The position numbers and the translations under genes are program-made. Of a stretch of 64,000 nucleotides of DNA, positions 1 to 10,759 are shown piece by piece (positions within the stretch are counted from its first letter, which is position 1; each line of letters begins with the position of its first letter). The stretch lies in NCBI GenBank assembly GCA_012295275.1, contig CM022665.1, positions 712,873 through 776,872 of the forward strand, in the 5' to 3' direction. The DNA is from Chrysomallon squamiferum (lineage: Eukaryota > Mollusca > Gastropoda > Neomphalida > Peltospiridae). The notes under the pieces are model-generated. The model worked only from the letters and a program-made list of their open reading frames with translations. It made no database searches and was not told the DNA's origin.

Positions 1-3000
1 AGCTCACTGCCTCATTTACGAAGTATAAGTAATTTCAGATACTTCTAATATCGTTGCAGATGCAGGCGTCGTCTCCAGTCACATCAGCTTTCAGGTATTA
101 TTTGCTTTTCTTCACATTTAGTTTTCTTCAACAGAAACTGTACGAGACAATTTCCTGATATGTTATTTCTAAACGTTCTGGTATTTGTTTCGTGCTCGTG
201 ACGTAAAACAAAACTAGCACTAGCAAAAGCTGGAGGTTTATCGAATAGACAGCTACGCTTCCGAAACATCGCCGTCGCAAGTAGACGACGAAATGACGAA
301 AAGTTACGCATTACGTACATTAAGAGAAAGACATCATCAATTACTTTGCTTGTATTTGGTTGTGCTGGCGTTTCACGTTCTGCTAGCACTAGCAAATGCT
401 GGGAGAAATATCGGATGAGCTTTACTTCACAACTCTTCTACGCGCATCTTTCGAAACGTAATCGCAGGCATATTTTTTCTCAGTATTCGCCACGTGCTTG
501 TGTGTAAACTGAGCTAGCACTAGCAAATGCTGGGAGGTAATCCTGCGGTGATTCTTCGCGTTTTTGGGACATCCGACCATCTGGTTGAAAGCCTTTCCTT
601 TTTAGCTAAATTATGCTCAAACCGCTACCAGATCACAGAAGACACCACTCAAATTTATTTACGACCATCACGTCCTTAATACTTTGCTAGTATTTCTTGG
701 TGCTGGCGTTTCACGTCTTGTTAGCACTAGCAAATGCTGGGAGAGTATAGTACGAAATGCACTTCAACAACGATACCTTTTGAGCGAAGTAATGCTGTTT
801 CCGCAAACAGATCACAAAAGCAGTCAGATTTATTTAGGACGACTACATCGTTAGCACTCTGCTAGCATTTCTTTGTGCTGGTGTGTCACAAAGTACTAGC
901 ACTAGCAAATGCTGGGAGAGTATAGTACGAAATGCACTTCAACAACGATACGTAAACTGCACGGCCATCATTTCGTTCGTAATCCGTTTTTTTTTTCTTT
1001 AAAAGCGCTTGGTAATTTGAATTTTCGACGTCGAAATTTCTAATTAGTCCAATTAAGTAAACAATGCTTGATGTTTCAACCAAGTGATAACTAGCGGTTG
1101 TCAATGAGTCAATTCAAAATTCATTCACTCTCACTGTCAGCTCACTGCCTCATTTACGAAGTATAAGTAATTTCAGATACTTCTAATATCGTTGCAGATG
1201 CAGGCGTCGTCTCCAGTCACATCAGCTTTCAGGTATTATTTGCTTTTCTTCACATTTAGTTTTCTTCAACAGAAACTGTACGAGACAATTTCCTGATATG
1301 TTATTTCTAAACGTTCTGGTATTTGTTTCGTGCTCGTGACGTAAAACACAACTAGCACTAGCAAATGCTGGAGGTTTATCGAATAGACAGCTACGCTTCC
1401 GAAACATCGCCGTCGCAAGTAGACGACGAAATGACGAAAACTTACGCATTACGTACATTAAGAAAAGACATCATCAGTACTTTGCTTGTATTTGGTTGTG
1501 CTGGCGTTTCACGTTCTGCTAGCACTAGCAAATGCTGGGAGAGTATCGGATGAGCTTTACTTCACAACTCTTCTACGCGCATCTTTCGAAACGTAATCGC
1601 AGGCATATTTTTTCTCAGTATTCGCCACGTGCTTGTGTGTAAACTGAGCTAGCACTAGCAAATGCTGGGAGGTAATCCTGCGGTGATTCTTCGCGTTTTT
1701 GGGACATCCGACCATCTGGTTGAAAGCCTTTCCTTTTTAGCTAAATTATGCTCAAACCGCTACCAGATCACAGAAGACACCACTCAAATTTATTTACGAC
1801 CATCACGTCCTTAATACTTTGCTAGTATTTCTTGGTGCTGGCGTTTCACGTCTTGTTAGCACTAGCAAATGCTGGGAGAGTATAGTACGAAATGCACTTC
1901 AACAACGATACCTTTTGAGCGAAGTAATGCTGTTTCCGCAAACAGATCACAAAAAAGCAGTCAGATTTATTTAGGACGACTACATCGTTAGCACTCTGCT
2001 AGCATTTCTTTGTGCTGGTGTGTCACAAAGTACTAGCACTAGCAAATGCTGGGAGAGTATAGTACGAAATGCACTTCAACAACGATACGTAAACTGCACG
2101 GCCATCATTTCGTTCGTAATCCGTTTTTTTTTTTTTTCTTTAAAAGCGCTTGGTAATTTGAATTTTCGACGTCGAAATTTCTAATTAGTCAATTAAGTAA
2201 ACAATGCTTGATGTTTCAACCAAGTGATAACTAGCGGTTGTCAATGAGTCAATTCAAAATTCATTCACTCTCACTGTCAGCTCACTGCCTCATTTACGAA
2301 GTATAAGTAATTTCAGATACTTCTAATATCGTTGCAGATGCAGGCGTCGTCTCCAGTCACATCAGCTTTCAGGTATTATTTGCTTTTCTTCACATTTAGT
2401 TTTCTTCAACAGAAACTGTACGAGACAATTTCCTGATATGTTATTTCTAAACGTTCTGGTATTTGTTTCGTGCTCGTGACGTAAAAAACACAACTAGCAC
2501 TAGCAAATGCTGGAGGTTTATCGAATAGACAGCTACGCTTCCGAAACATCGCCGTCGCAAGTAGACGACGAAATGACGAAAACTTACGCATTACGTACAT
2601 TAAGAGAAAACACATCATCAATTACTTTGCTTGTATTTGGTTGTGCTGGCGTTTCACGTTCTGCTAGCACTAGCAAATGCTGGGAGAAATATCGGATGAG
2701 CTTTACTTCACAACTCTTCTACGCGCATCTTTCGAAACGTAATCGCAGGCATATTTTTTCTCAGTATTCGCCACGTGCTTGTGTGTAAACTGAGCTAGCA
2801 CTAGCAAATGCTGGGAGGTAATCCTGCGGTGATTCTTCGCGTTTTTTGGGACATCCGACCATCTGGTTGAAAGCCTTTCCTTTTTAGCTAAATTATGCTC
2901 AAACCGCTACCAGATCACAGAAGACACCACTCAAATTTATTTACGACCATCACGTCCTTAATACTTTGCTAGTATTTCTTGGTGCTGGCGTTTCACGTCT

Positions 3001-4991
3001 TGTTAGCACTAGCAAATGCTGGGAGAGTATAGTACGAAATGCACTTCAACAACGATACCTTTTGAGCGAAGTAATGCTGTTTCCGCAAACAGATCACAAA
3101 AGCAGTCAGATTTATTTAGGACGACTACATCGTTAGCACTCTGCTAGCATTTCTTTGTGCTGGTGTGTCACAAAGTACTAGCACTAGCAAATGCTGGGAG
3201 AGTATAGTACGAAATGCACTTCAACAACGATACGTAAACTGCACGGCCATCATTTCGTTCGTAATCCGTTTTTTTTTTTCTTTAAAAGCGCTTGGTAATT
3301 TGAATTTTCGACGTCGAAATTTCTAATTAGTCCAATTAAGTAAACAATGCTTGATGTTTCAACCAAGTGATAACTAGCGGTTGTCAATGAGTCAATTCAA
3401 AATTCATTCACTCTCACTGTCAGCTCACTGCCTCATTTACGAAGTATAAGTAATTTCAGATACTTCTAATATCGTTGCAGATGCAGGCGTCGTCTCCAGT
3501 CACATCAGCTTTCAGGTATTATTTGCTTTTCTTCACATTTAGTTTTCTTCAACAGAAACTGTACGAGACAATTTCCTGATATGTTATTTCTAAACGTTCT
3601 GGTATTTGTTTCGTGCTCGTGACGTAAAACACAACTAGCACTAGCAAATGCTGGAGGTTTATCGAATAGACAGCTACGCTTCCGAAACATCGCCGTCGCA
3701 AGTAGACGACGAAATGACGAAAACTTACGCATTACGTACATTAAGAGAAAGACATCATCAGTACTTTGCTTGTATTTGGTTGTGCTGGCGTTTCACGTTC
3801 TGCTAGCACTAGCAAATGCTGGGAGAGTATCGGATGAGCTTTACTTCACAACTCTTCTACGCGCATCTTTCGAAACGTAATCGCAGGCATATTTTTTCTC
3901 AGTATTCGCCACGTGCTTGTGTGTAAACTGAGCTAGCACTAGCAAATGCTGGGAGGTAATCCTGCGGTGATTCTTCGCGTTTTTGGGACATCCGACCATC
4001 TGGTTGAAAGCCTTTCCTTTTTAGCTAAATTATGCTCAAACCGCTACCAGATCACAGAAGACACCACTCAAATTTATTTACGACCATCACGTCCTTAATA
4101 CTTTGCTAGTATTTCTTGGTGCTGGCGTTTCACGTCTTGTTAGCACTAGCAAATGCTGGGAGAGTATAGTACGAAATGCACTTCAACAACGATACCTTTT
4201 GAGCGAAGTAATGCTGTTTCCGCAAACAGATCACAAAAGCAGTCAGATTTATTTAGGACGACTACATCGTTAGCACTCTGCTAGCATTTCTTTGTGCTGG
4301 TGTGTCACAAAGTACTAGCACTAGCAAATGCTGGGAGAGTATAGTACGAAATGCACTTCAACAACGATACGTAAACTGCACGGCCATCATTTCGTTCGTA
4401 ATCCGTTTTTTTTTCTTTAAAAGCGCTTGGTAATTTGAATTTTCGACGTCGAAATTTCTAATTAGTCCAATTAAGTAAACAATGCTTGATGTTTCAACCA
4501 AGTGATAACTAGCGGTTGTCAATGAGTCAATTCAAAATTCATTCACTCTCACTGTCAGCTCACTGCCTCATTTACGAAGTATAAGTAATTTCAGATACTT
4601 CTAATATCGTTGCAGATGCAGGCGTCGTCTCCAGTCACATCAGCTTTCAGGTATTATTTGCTTTTCTTCACATTTAGTTTTCTTCAACAGAAACTGTACG
4701 AGACAATTTCCTGATATGTTATTTCTAAACGTTCTGGTATTTGTTTCGTGCTCGTGACGTAAAACACAACTAGCACTAGCAAATGCTGGAGGTTTATCGA
4801 ATAGACAGCTACGCTTCCGAAACATCGCCGTCGCAAGTAGACGACGAAATGACGAAAACTTACGCATTACGTACATTAAGAGAAAGACATCATCAGTACT
4901 TTGCTTGTATTTGGTTGTGCTGGCGTTTCACGTTCTGCTAGCACTAGCAAATGCTGGGAGAGTATCGGATGAGCTTTACTTCACAACTCTT
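1..4991. repeat. Tandem macrosatellite, ~1.14-kb unit, 4.4 copies
   Basis: Units begin at 1, 1139, 2279, 3422 and 4557, giving periods of 1138, 1140, 1143 and 1135 bp. They are almost identical; differences are mainly homopolymer length (the T-run before CTTTAAAAGCGC) and a few short indels. Each full unit holds five copies of an inner module centred on AGCACTAGCAAATGCTGG. In unit 1 these lie at 216-233, 385-402, 516-533, 723-740 and 898-915, so the unit is itself a diverged higher-order repeat. The short minus-strand reading frame recurring in each unit changes length between copies by frameshift and shows no domain, so I do not call it a gene. The array runs into the N gap, so its true copy number is unknown. 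Confidence 0.95.
723..740. repeat. Representative inner module of the macrosatellite
   Basis: This is copy four of five in unit 1. Upstream lies TTTGCTAGT (about 682-690), the reverse complement of ACTAGCAAA inside the module, so the ~60-bp block can fold as a 9-bp stem. Copy five (898-915) has its own stem, CTTTGTG (about 871) with CACAAAG (about 887). The inverted arms make the module resemble a hairpin-forming satellite or a mobile-element terminus. No protein or RNA family is recognised. Confidence 0.7.
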
Positions 4992-5191
4992 NNNNNNNNN
5001 NNNNNNNNNNNNNNNNNNNNNNNNNNNNNNNNNNNNNNNNNNNNNNNNNNNNNNNNNNNNNNNNNNNNNNNNNNNNNNNNNNNNNNNNNNNNNNNNNNNN
5101 NNNNNNNNNNNNNNNNNNNNNNNNNNNNNNNNNNNNNNNNNNNNNNNNNNNNNNNNNNNNNNNNNNNNNNNNNNNNNNNNNNNNNNNNNNN
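4992..5191. other. Assembly gap of exactly 200 N
   Basis: Two hundred consecutive N lie inside the fifth macrosatellite unit. Sequence to the right (from 5192) does not continue the unit, so the gap hides the array's right boundary. The round length suggests a scaffolding placeholder rather than a measured distance. Confidence 0.99.
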
Positions 5192-5548
5192 AAATTAGGC
5201 AAACATTTTGACAGTCAACATTCCGAGCTATGGTGAGTCAACTTAGCTGGGAGGAAAACGCAAAGGAAAGCAAGAACTGCCATTATCTGTACATGCCAGC
5301 TGTTAAATGTAGATCAACAAGGTATAGTGCAGAGCCAAACATATAACAGTGTTAAAGAAAAGAGTTGGTTATTTTATGAGAAAACAAACAGAAGTGTTAA
5401 TGACACTTTGAAGAAAGTTAAACAATAGATATGTTAAAACTCTTGTTGTATGGCTCAAGTAAACACTTCGAGAGGATTTTTTTGATTTTTTAAATGCAGA
5501 TATATCTTAAAACACTGTAAGTTACCCAGTGTAATGTGTGTGTGTGTG

Positions 5549-5598
<50 letters not shown>

Positions 5599-5786
5599 AC
5601 TTGATGATCAGGTTTCTTATGGTAACAGAAATTTAATTTTATGTGTTTGTGAATTTTTTTTTATATTTAACAAAAACAAGATTAAAATAAAATAAAAATA
5701 GTAATTATAGTTTAGTGCACCATTCAGTATGGATAAACACAAACAAAAACATAGAGACATATATATAAAATTACACAATCATGTGT

Positions 5787-5825
<39 letters not shown>

Positions 5826-6780
5826 AAAAATAAAGTATAAAAGAAGTAATAAATACCTTGATTTACTCAAATAAGAAACACCCTGATTTATTAAACCATA
5901 TAAACACCCTGATTTACTAAAAACATAAAACACCCTAATTTCTTAGAAACTGACTGATATACTAAAAACAAGAAACACCCCTTTGTACTAAAAACAGGAA
6001 ACACCCTGATGTACTCAAAACAACAAACACCATGATATATTAAAACCAGGAACACCCTGATCTACTAAAAACAAGAAACATTGTGATTTACTAAAAGCAG
6101 AAACATCCTGATAAACTAAAAACTAGAAACACCCTGATGTACTAAAAACAGGAAACACCATGATGTGCTAAAAAGTAGAAACTCTGATATACTAAAACTA
6201 GAAACACCCATAAAGAGGAATGGATGAAAAGGTGGGTTTTTTTAAATTTTTCACCCCCTTTTGTAGCAGCACATTGTTAATAAAAAAGAAATAATGGAAC
6301 AAAAAAAAATATATGAATATTAAAAATAAAATGTAAAAGTATTGTTTTATATATTAACAAAGTGATATTTTTTCATATTTTTTTTTTTAAAGAACAAAAT
6401 TTGTTTCTCTGTATTGTTTAAAATAATAAAATATGAACTGTATACTATAAAAATGGAAACTATAAAAAATAATTTTTGTTATCATAAACTGTCAGTATCC
6501 TACATGCACTGTATCTAAATAATAAAATAAATAATATATAAAATAAAAACCAAGCTTCAAATCAAGCTTATAAAAGAGGAAAAAATGAAAATAAAAGGAA
6601 CAAAAATGATTAAAACTAAAAGAAGAAAATGAAAGAAAAGAAAATGAAATTTTTAATTTCATATAAAATTTGCTCAAAGGCAGCAATTAAAATAAAAAAG
6701 AAAGAAACAAATAAAAATTTTAAAAAAAATATAAAAAAGAAGCAAAAAAGAAACACAAGAATGAAATCATTAATGAAATA
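5192..6780. other. AT-rich noncoding stretch with CA/TG repeats
   Basis: No gene is seen here. A (TG)n run at about 5534-5549 is followed directly by (CA)n at 5551-5594, which forms an inverted repeat. A second (CA)n lies at about 5788-5823. A ~30-bp minisatellite occupies 5855-6210 (separate entry). The rest is A-rich, with short apparent reading frames made of Lys/Asn/Ile or Phe/Tyr runs that are typical of composition, not coding. Confidence 0.8.
5855..6210. repeat. Minisatellite, ~30-bp unit GAAACACCCTGAT-TACTAAAAACA
   Basis: About twelve degenerate copies of a unit reading roughly GAAACACCCTGAT(T/G)TA then CTAAAAACA follow one another. Substitutions are scattered and unit length varies by a few bases, so this is an old, uncorrected minisatellite. 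It contains no open frame of note. Confidence 0.85.
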
Positions 6781-6937
6781 AATTTACAGGTTCTGACAAG
6801 AAAACCTAGTAGGGATGTCATAAAGAATAGAAAAAAAAAAAGTAAAGTTAATACAAGAACAAAATAATTAATTAAATAAACTTACAGACCATAATCAGAA
6901 AACCCAGGCAAGGGATTTCATACACGTTAATTACTTA

Positions 6938-6970
6938 ACAGTCACAGATAAACTGATTGCGAGCAAGATG
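6938..6970 (-). pseudogene. LRR C-terminal cap relic, copy 1
   Basis: The minus strand reads HLARNQFICDC and then a stop. The pattern N-x-F-x-C-x-C matches the start of an LRR C-terminal flanking domain, where the paired cysteines cap the solenoid. The surrounding ~100 bp is duplicated at 7110-7139. No acceptor or donor can be trusted here. Confidence 0.6.
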
Positions 6971-7109
6971 TCTGTAACAATTTTTTTTTTAAAATGCCAC
7001 CTTCAGTAACATCATAATACACTTTTATAGTATCTGCTAGTAGGGAAGGGATGTTATAAAGATTTTTTTTTTAAATGTGTAGAGGAATGATTTAATATTA
7101 TACATTTTT

Positions 7110-7139
7110 ATAGTCACAGATAAACAGATTGCGAGCATG
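7110..7139 (-). pseudogene. LRR C-terminal cap relic, copy 2
   Basis: The minus strand reads HARNLFICDY, aligning with copy 1 (HLARNQFICDC) and sharing the flanking sequence CACAGATAAAC. The second cap cysteine has become Tyr. Both copies lie in a ~170-bp direct duplication covering about 6938-7210. Confidence 0.55.
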
Positions 7140-7870
7140 AAATCTGTGAAAAAAAAACATGTCACTTTAAATGATGTCTTAATACACATCTTTAGTATCT
7201 ATGTGTAGTAAAGTAGTAATTTAATATACTATTACTGGTAATGATTAAATATTATATGATTGTGTGGTACTAACAATAACACAAATAAACAATAAAACAT
7301 TTGTAAATTCCCATTAAAAAGTATCAACACATTTACCTCAAAAACAATAAATTATTAATAATAATAATAAGAAGAAGAAATAATTAACTAAATAAATAAA
7401 CAAATAAAATAAATAATAATATTTTTTTAAAGGTGTCTGACAAAAAAATACCATACAATACTTCATAAAAAACATATTTCAAAACCTCAAATAAATAGAT
7501 TTTATATACACATAAATTATAGATACAGATATAGATCTAGATATAGACAGATAGCTACATAGATTACAAATGTACTTATTAATATGAAGATTACTCTCCA
7601 TGTGTGTTAATTAAACATGACTGAGTGATCTCGGGGAAAATCAGACTTCTAGAATCTTCATTATAAGTGATCAGTGAATGAAGAGATGATTCACAAGTGG
7701 AAGTTCTGTCTTCAAACTACAACTTTTACCTGTTTTGTACATGGATAATGTGTGCCTGTGTGTGTCTGTGTGTGTGCACACAAAGACAGACAGACAAATA
7801 TAGATATGTATTAGAAATCAGATGACTATTATCATCATCATTATTGTTTCAAAATATTAACAATACTTAC

Positions 7871-7933
7871 AGTGTCAAGATGTTAGTAAATTAGCCATTA
7901 ACCAATGACTAGATCTTGTTATCATGCAGAGAA
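7871..7933 (-). pseudogene. LRR relic exon with in-frame stops
   Basis: On the minus strand an ATTTCAG acceptor precedes a frame reading LHDNKI-stop-SLVNG-stop-FTNILTL, ending at a GTAAG donor. L-x-D-N-K-I and the closing hydrophobic L-x-L fit an LRR, and the piece aligns with the relic at 9258-9325 (VLYDNKFSNLLPG). Two stop codons and a length of 63 bp instead of 72 show decay. Confidence 0.6.
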
Positions 7934-8330
7934 CTGAAATAATTAAAATAGAGATGTTTACACATTTATCTATATATATATGTTTAACAAAATCAGAATA
8001 TTTTGATTGTGTATCTTTTATATAAAAAACAATGATGACTGAAGAAATACACATCCAGTAAAAACTATTTTGAATTCTAAACTCAGGACATTTTTATTTC
8101 TTTCTTTCTTTTTTTTTTTTTGTTTATAATAAATTATGGAATTCAATTAATATTAATTTAATATCCAAGTATTTCTAATTTTTATTGCAATAATTAGCAA
8201 AAATTAGAAAAAAAGAAAGAAAGAAAAATAGAAATATGTATCAAATTTTCTTTGTTTTTGTCTGTTTCTGTTTGTGTGTACATCTGTGTATGTGAGGCTA
8301 TGTGTATATTTTTGCATGTGTATATATATA

Positions 8331-8331
<1 letters not shown>

Positions 8332-8370
<39 letters not shown>
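8332..8370. repeat. (GT)n microsatellite
   Basis: About 20 uninterrupted GT dinucleotides preceded by short TA and TG tracts. It explains the Val/Cys-rich and Thr/His-rich apparent reading frames around it. Confidence 0.95.
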
Positions 8371-8371
<1 letters not shown>

Positions 8372-8571
8372 CATGCTTTGGAAGGACATAACATTTCTCT
8401 ATGTACTTCCAAATCAGTGTACATGTCAACACAGACATATGATGACCTAATAAATCTACAGCATCTCATTTTTCACAACTTGAAATTATTATTATTATTA
8501 TATAGTATTTTAATGAATGTAAACTCTATTAGCTGACATTGTAACACAAACATCACTGTATGTCTACTTAC

Positions 8572-8643
8572 AACAAGTTTAAGTTATGCAGATCTTTGAA
8601 AGCATTGACATGAACACATGCAATTTTAATTGCATTGAGTAGG
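8572..8643 (-). pseudogene. LRR relic exon, 72 bp, still open
   Basis: An ATTTCAG acceptor and a GTAAGT donor frame a 72-bp exon in phase 2 that reads LLNAIKIACVHVNAFKDL and then HNLNL. This is one 24-residue LRR (x-L-x-x-N-x-I-x-x-x-x-x-x-A-F-x-x-L-x-x-L) with no stop. It is the best preserved repeat of the dead receptor. The Asn and Leu positions are slightly shifted from consensus. Confidence 0.7.
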
Positions 8644-8824
8644 CTGAAATAAAAAACATTTTATTTGAACAATAAGTTATGCATAAATGACAATGTGCTT
8701 CCATTATGAATTAATCATTGCTAAAATTGTTACTTTAATTCACCCTCTTTTCTGTAACACCTGTAGAGAAAGATATTTTTGTAAATAAGAAATAAAATGT
8801 AAACAAAATTACTCCAAAATTGCT

Positions 8825-8965
8825 AATTTCAATATCAATAATAATTATTATATTGACATAGTTCAATATTAATAATAATTATTATATTGACTTATTTCAA
8901 TATTAATTATTATTACATGTATAATCATGTTCACTTATTTATATCTTAATAATTATTAAGTACTA
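8825..8965. repeat. AT-rich palindromic short tandem repeat
   Basis: Two to three units of CAATAT-AATAATAATTATTATATTGAC follow one another. The core AATAATAATTATTATT is self-complementary, so each unit can extrude a hairpin. Confidence 0.6.
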
Positions 8966-9257
8966 CCATATTGACTTATTTCATTATTAATAAATATTAG
9001 GTTACAATCATATCAACAACTTGTATAAAAACATGAAAACAAAAAAATCAAAACCTGAAAAGAAACTTGCTGATTAAAAGCTGCAAGAGTTGTTTTTTTT
9101 TAAATCAGTCACCACAAACAGAAAGTCAACAAAACTTTTAATTAAAAAAATCTATTTAAAAATAAAATAGCAAAGGACATGACAGTGTTTAGAAAACAAA
9201 AAAAGAAAGGATAAATTCAGTATGTAGTTGTGTATGCTGCACAACAACGATGCTTAC

Positions 9258-9325
9258 AGCAGTTGTAAAGATGTGAGTTGAGAAGACCTGGTAGAAGGTT
9301 GGAAAACTTGTTATCATAGAGAACT
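9258..9325 (-). pseudogene. LRR relic exon
   Basis: A TTTTTAG acceptor and a GTAAGC donor bracket 68 bp reading VLYDNKFSNLLPGLLNSHLYNC. Y-D-N-K-F-S-N-L-L-P-G-L fits the LRR motif N-x-F/I-x-x-L-P-x-G-L. The length is four short of 72, so the frame would be broken on splicing. Confidence 0.6.
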
Positions 9326-9540
9326 CTAAAAATAAACACAGGTAGGTCAGTAAATACATGTTAGATAAGTAATAAATAATTAAAGATATTAAGTGATAAA
9401 CTAAATAATAAATAATTAAAGGCATGAAAAGATAATGTAAATAACAGAATAGATATTTAGATAACTAAGTGCATTTTACATTAATAATAATAATTAAAAG
9501 CTTTAATAAAATAAGTATTTCAGGGCCAATCATTTTATTT

Positions 9541-9840
9541 AATACATTTTTAGAATTCTGTAGACAAACATTTTAATATCTGTATTTTATTTATATTATT
9601 TGAAAATTCTGTAAACAAATATTTTAATATCTGGATTTTATTTATTAAACTTTCAGAATTTTGCATACATTTTAATATCTATATTTTATTATTAAACTTT
9701 GAGAATTCTGCAAAAATACATTTCATTATCTGTATTTTATTTATTAAACTTTCAGAATTTTGCAAACATTTTTATATGTGTATTTTATTATTAAACTTTG
9801 AGAAGTCTGGAAACAAACATTTTAGTATCTGTATTTAATC
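9541..9840. repeat. Tandem ~52-bp AT-rich repeat, about six copies
   Basis: Units of the type AGAATTCTG-AAACA-TTTTAATATCTGTATTTTATT-ATTAAACTTT repeat about six times with point changes. They lie in an intron-like interval of the dead LRR gene. No coding content. Confidence 0.75.
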
Positions 9841-9948
9841 AGGTTTTCAAGTAAATGACACTCTTAAATGTATGCATACATTTCCTGTAACACTAGCTTT
9901 TACTAAATAAGAAGGGAAGTTTAAATAAATAAATAGGTTATCACTTAC

Positions 9949-10020
9949 AAAGTCCTCAATGAATGCAGACCTGAGAAGGCATCCGATGCAATAATCAGTA
10001 TCCGATTGTTACTCAGGTTA
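9949..10020 (-). pseudogene. LRR relic exon, 72 bp, acceptor lost
   Basis: The minus strand reads NLSNNRILIIASDAFSGL and then HSLRTL, a textbook 24-residue LRR (L-S-N-N-R-I, then D-A-F-S-G-L, then S-L-R-T-L), ending in a GTAAGT donor in phase 2. The acceptor position reads TTTCACAT, with no AG where the 8.57-kb exon has TTTCAG. This exon could therefore not be spliced normally. Confidence 0.72.
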
Positions 10021-10759
10021 ATGTGAAATGCACAAAAATAAATAAATAAATAAAAAATTACAGTATGAGAAATCTAAACACCCTGTCTTTATAATCAAAC
10101 AACAAAATGCATTTCATTTATCAAAATTAAATCAGTGCAGAATGTACTCATTCAAAAGAGAGAGGTACAATCAGTTACTGTAAAATGATAACGAAACTTG
10201 AGAAAATACATTAAAGGTCGTATTTAGTAGATATAAATGTTAAAAGCAAATTGATCACGTGTTATTTGAATGATTGCATTGATACCTACATTATAATGCT
10301 TGATACCACTTTTAGAACAGAAAACTAAAAACAAAATTAGTTAAAAATTAATGTTTCGCTCTTTTTCCTTAAAAAAAAATAAAAAATGAAAAAAGCATTC
10401 ATTTTCTAAAACCTGTACTATTATGCATGCAAACAATGATTTTCCTATTTTTATTTTAAAAAGTTCATTGGTTCATACTGCTTTTAACAACCATTCTTGA
10501 AAAGGAACGACTGGAATCTGATACGCTGAATGTATTATTTTATTTTATTTTTATTTTTATTTTTTTTTTTTTGTTTATTAAATTTTCAGAATAGAATAAA
10601 CAGATATTATAAATTTGATTTTCCTGAAAGGCATCTACTGAGCTACCGAACAATATGTCCGATGCGGAATAATATATAACAAACATCATATTTATTAAAT
10701 AAATTGCATTATATATCTGAAATTTTATTTTTGCTATAGTTCTGAAACCCATATACTTT

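Larger units (their letters stand above)
6780..10750 (-). pseudogene. Decayed leucine-rich-repeat receptor gene (several relic exons)
   Basis: Reading the minus strand from 10.75 kb downward, short exon-like pieces appear in the order expected for an LRR ectodomain. A possible cap piece lies at about 10.6 kb (residues like SSVDAFQEN). LRR exons follow at 9949-10020, 9258-9325, 8572-8643 and 7871-7933, then two copies of an LRR C-terminal-cap motif (HLARNQFICDC-like) at 6938-6970 and 7110-7139. Exons of exactly 72 bp (24 residues) flanked by GTAAGT donors are characteristic of LRR genes. In-frame stops, lost acceptors and length-changing indels show that the gene is dead. LRR proteins are usually receptors or extracellular scaffolds; the specific family cannot be told. 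Two further fragments at 6788-6828 and 6886-6930 are too decayed to place. Confidence 0.72.

Noticed and set aside
1222-1458. 78-residue minus-strand frame recurring in the macrosatellite (MYVMRKFSSFRRLL...)
   Set aside because: Present only because the unit is repeated nearly identically. In copies 1 and 3 the frame differs in length through indels, there is no domain, and it crosses the satellite module.
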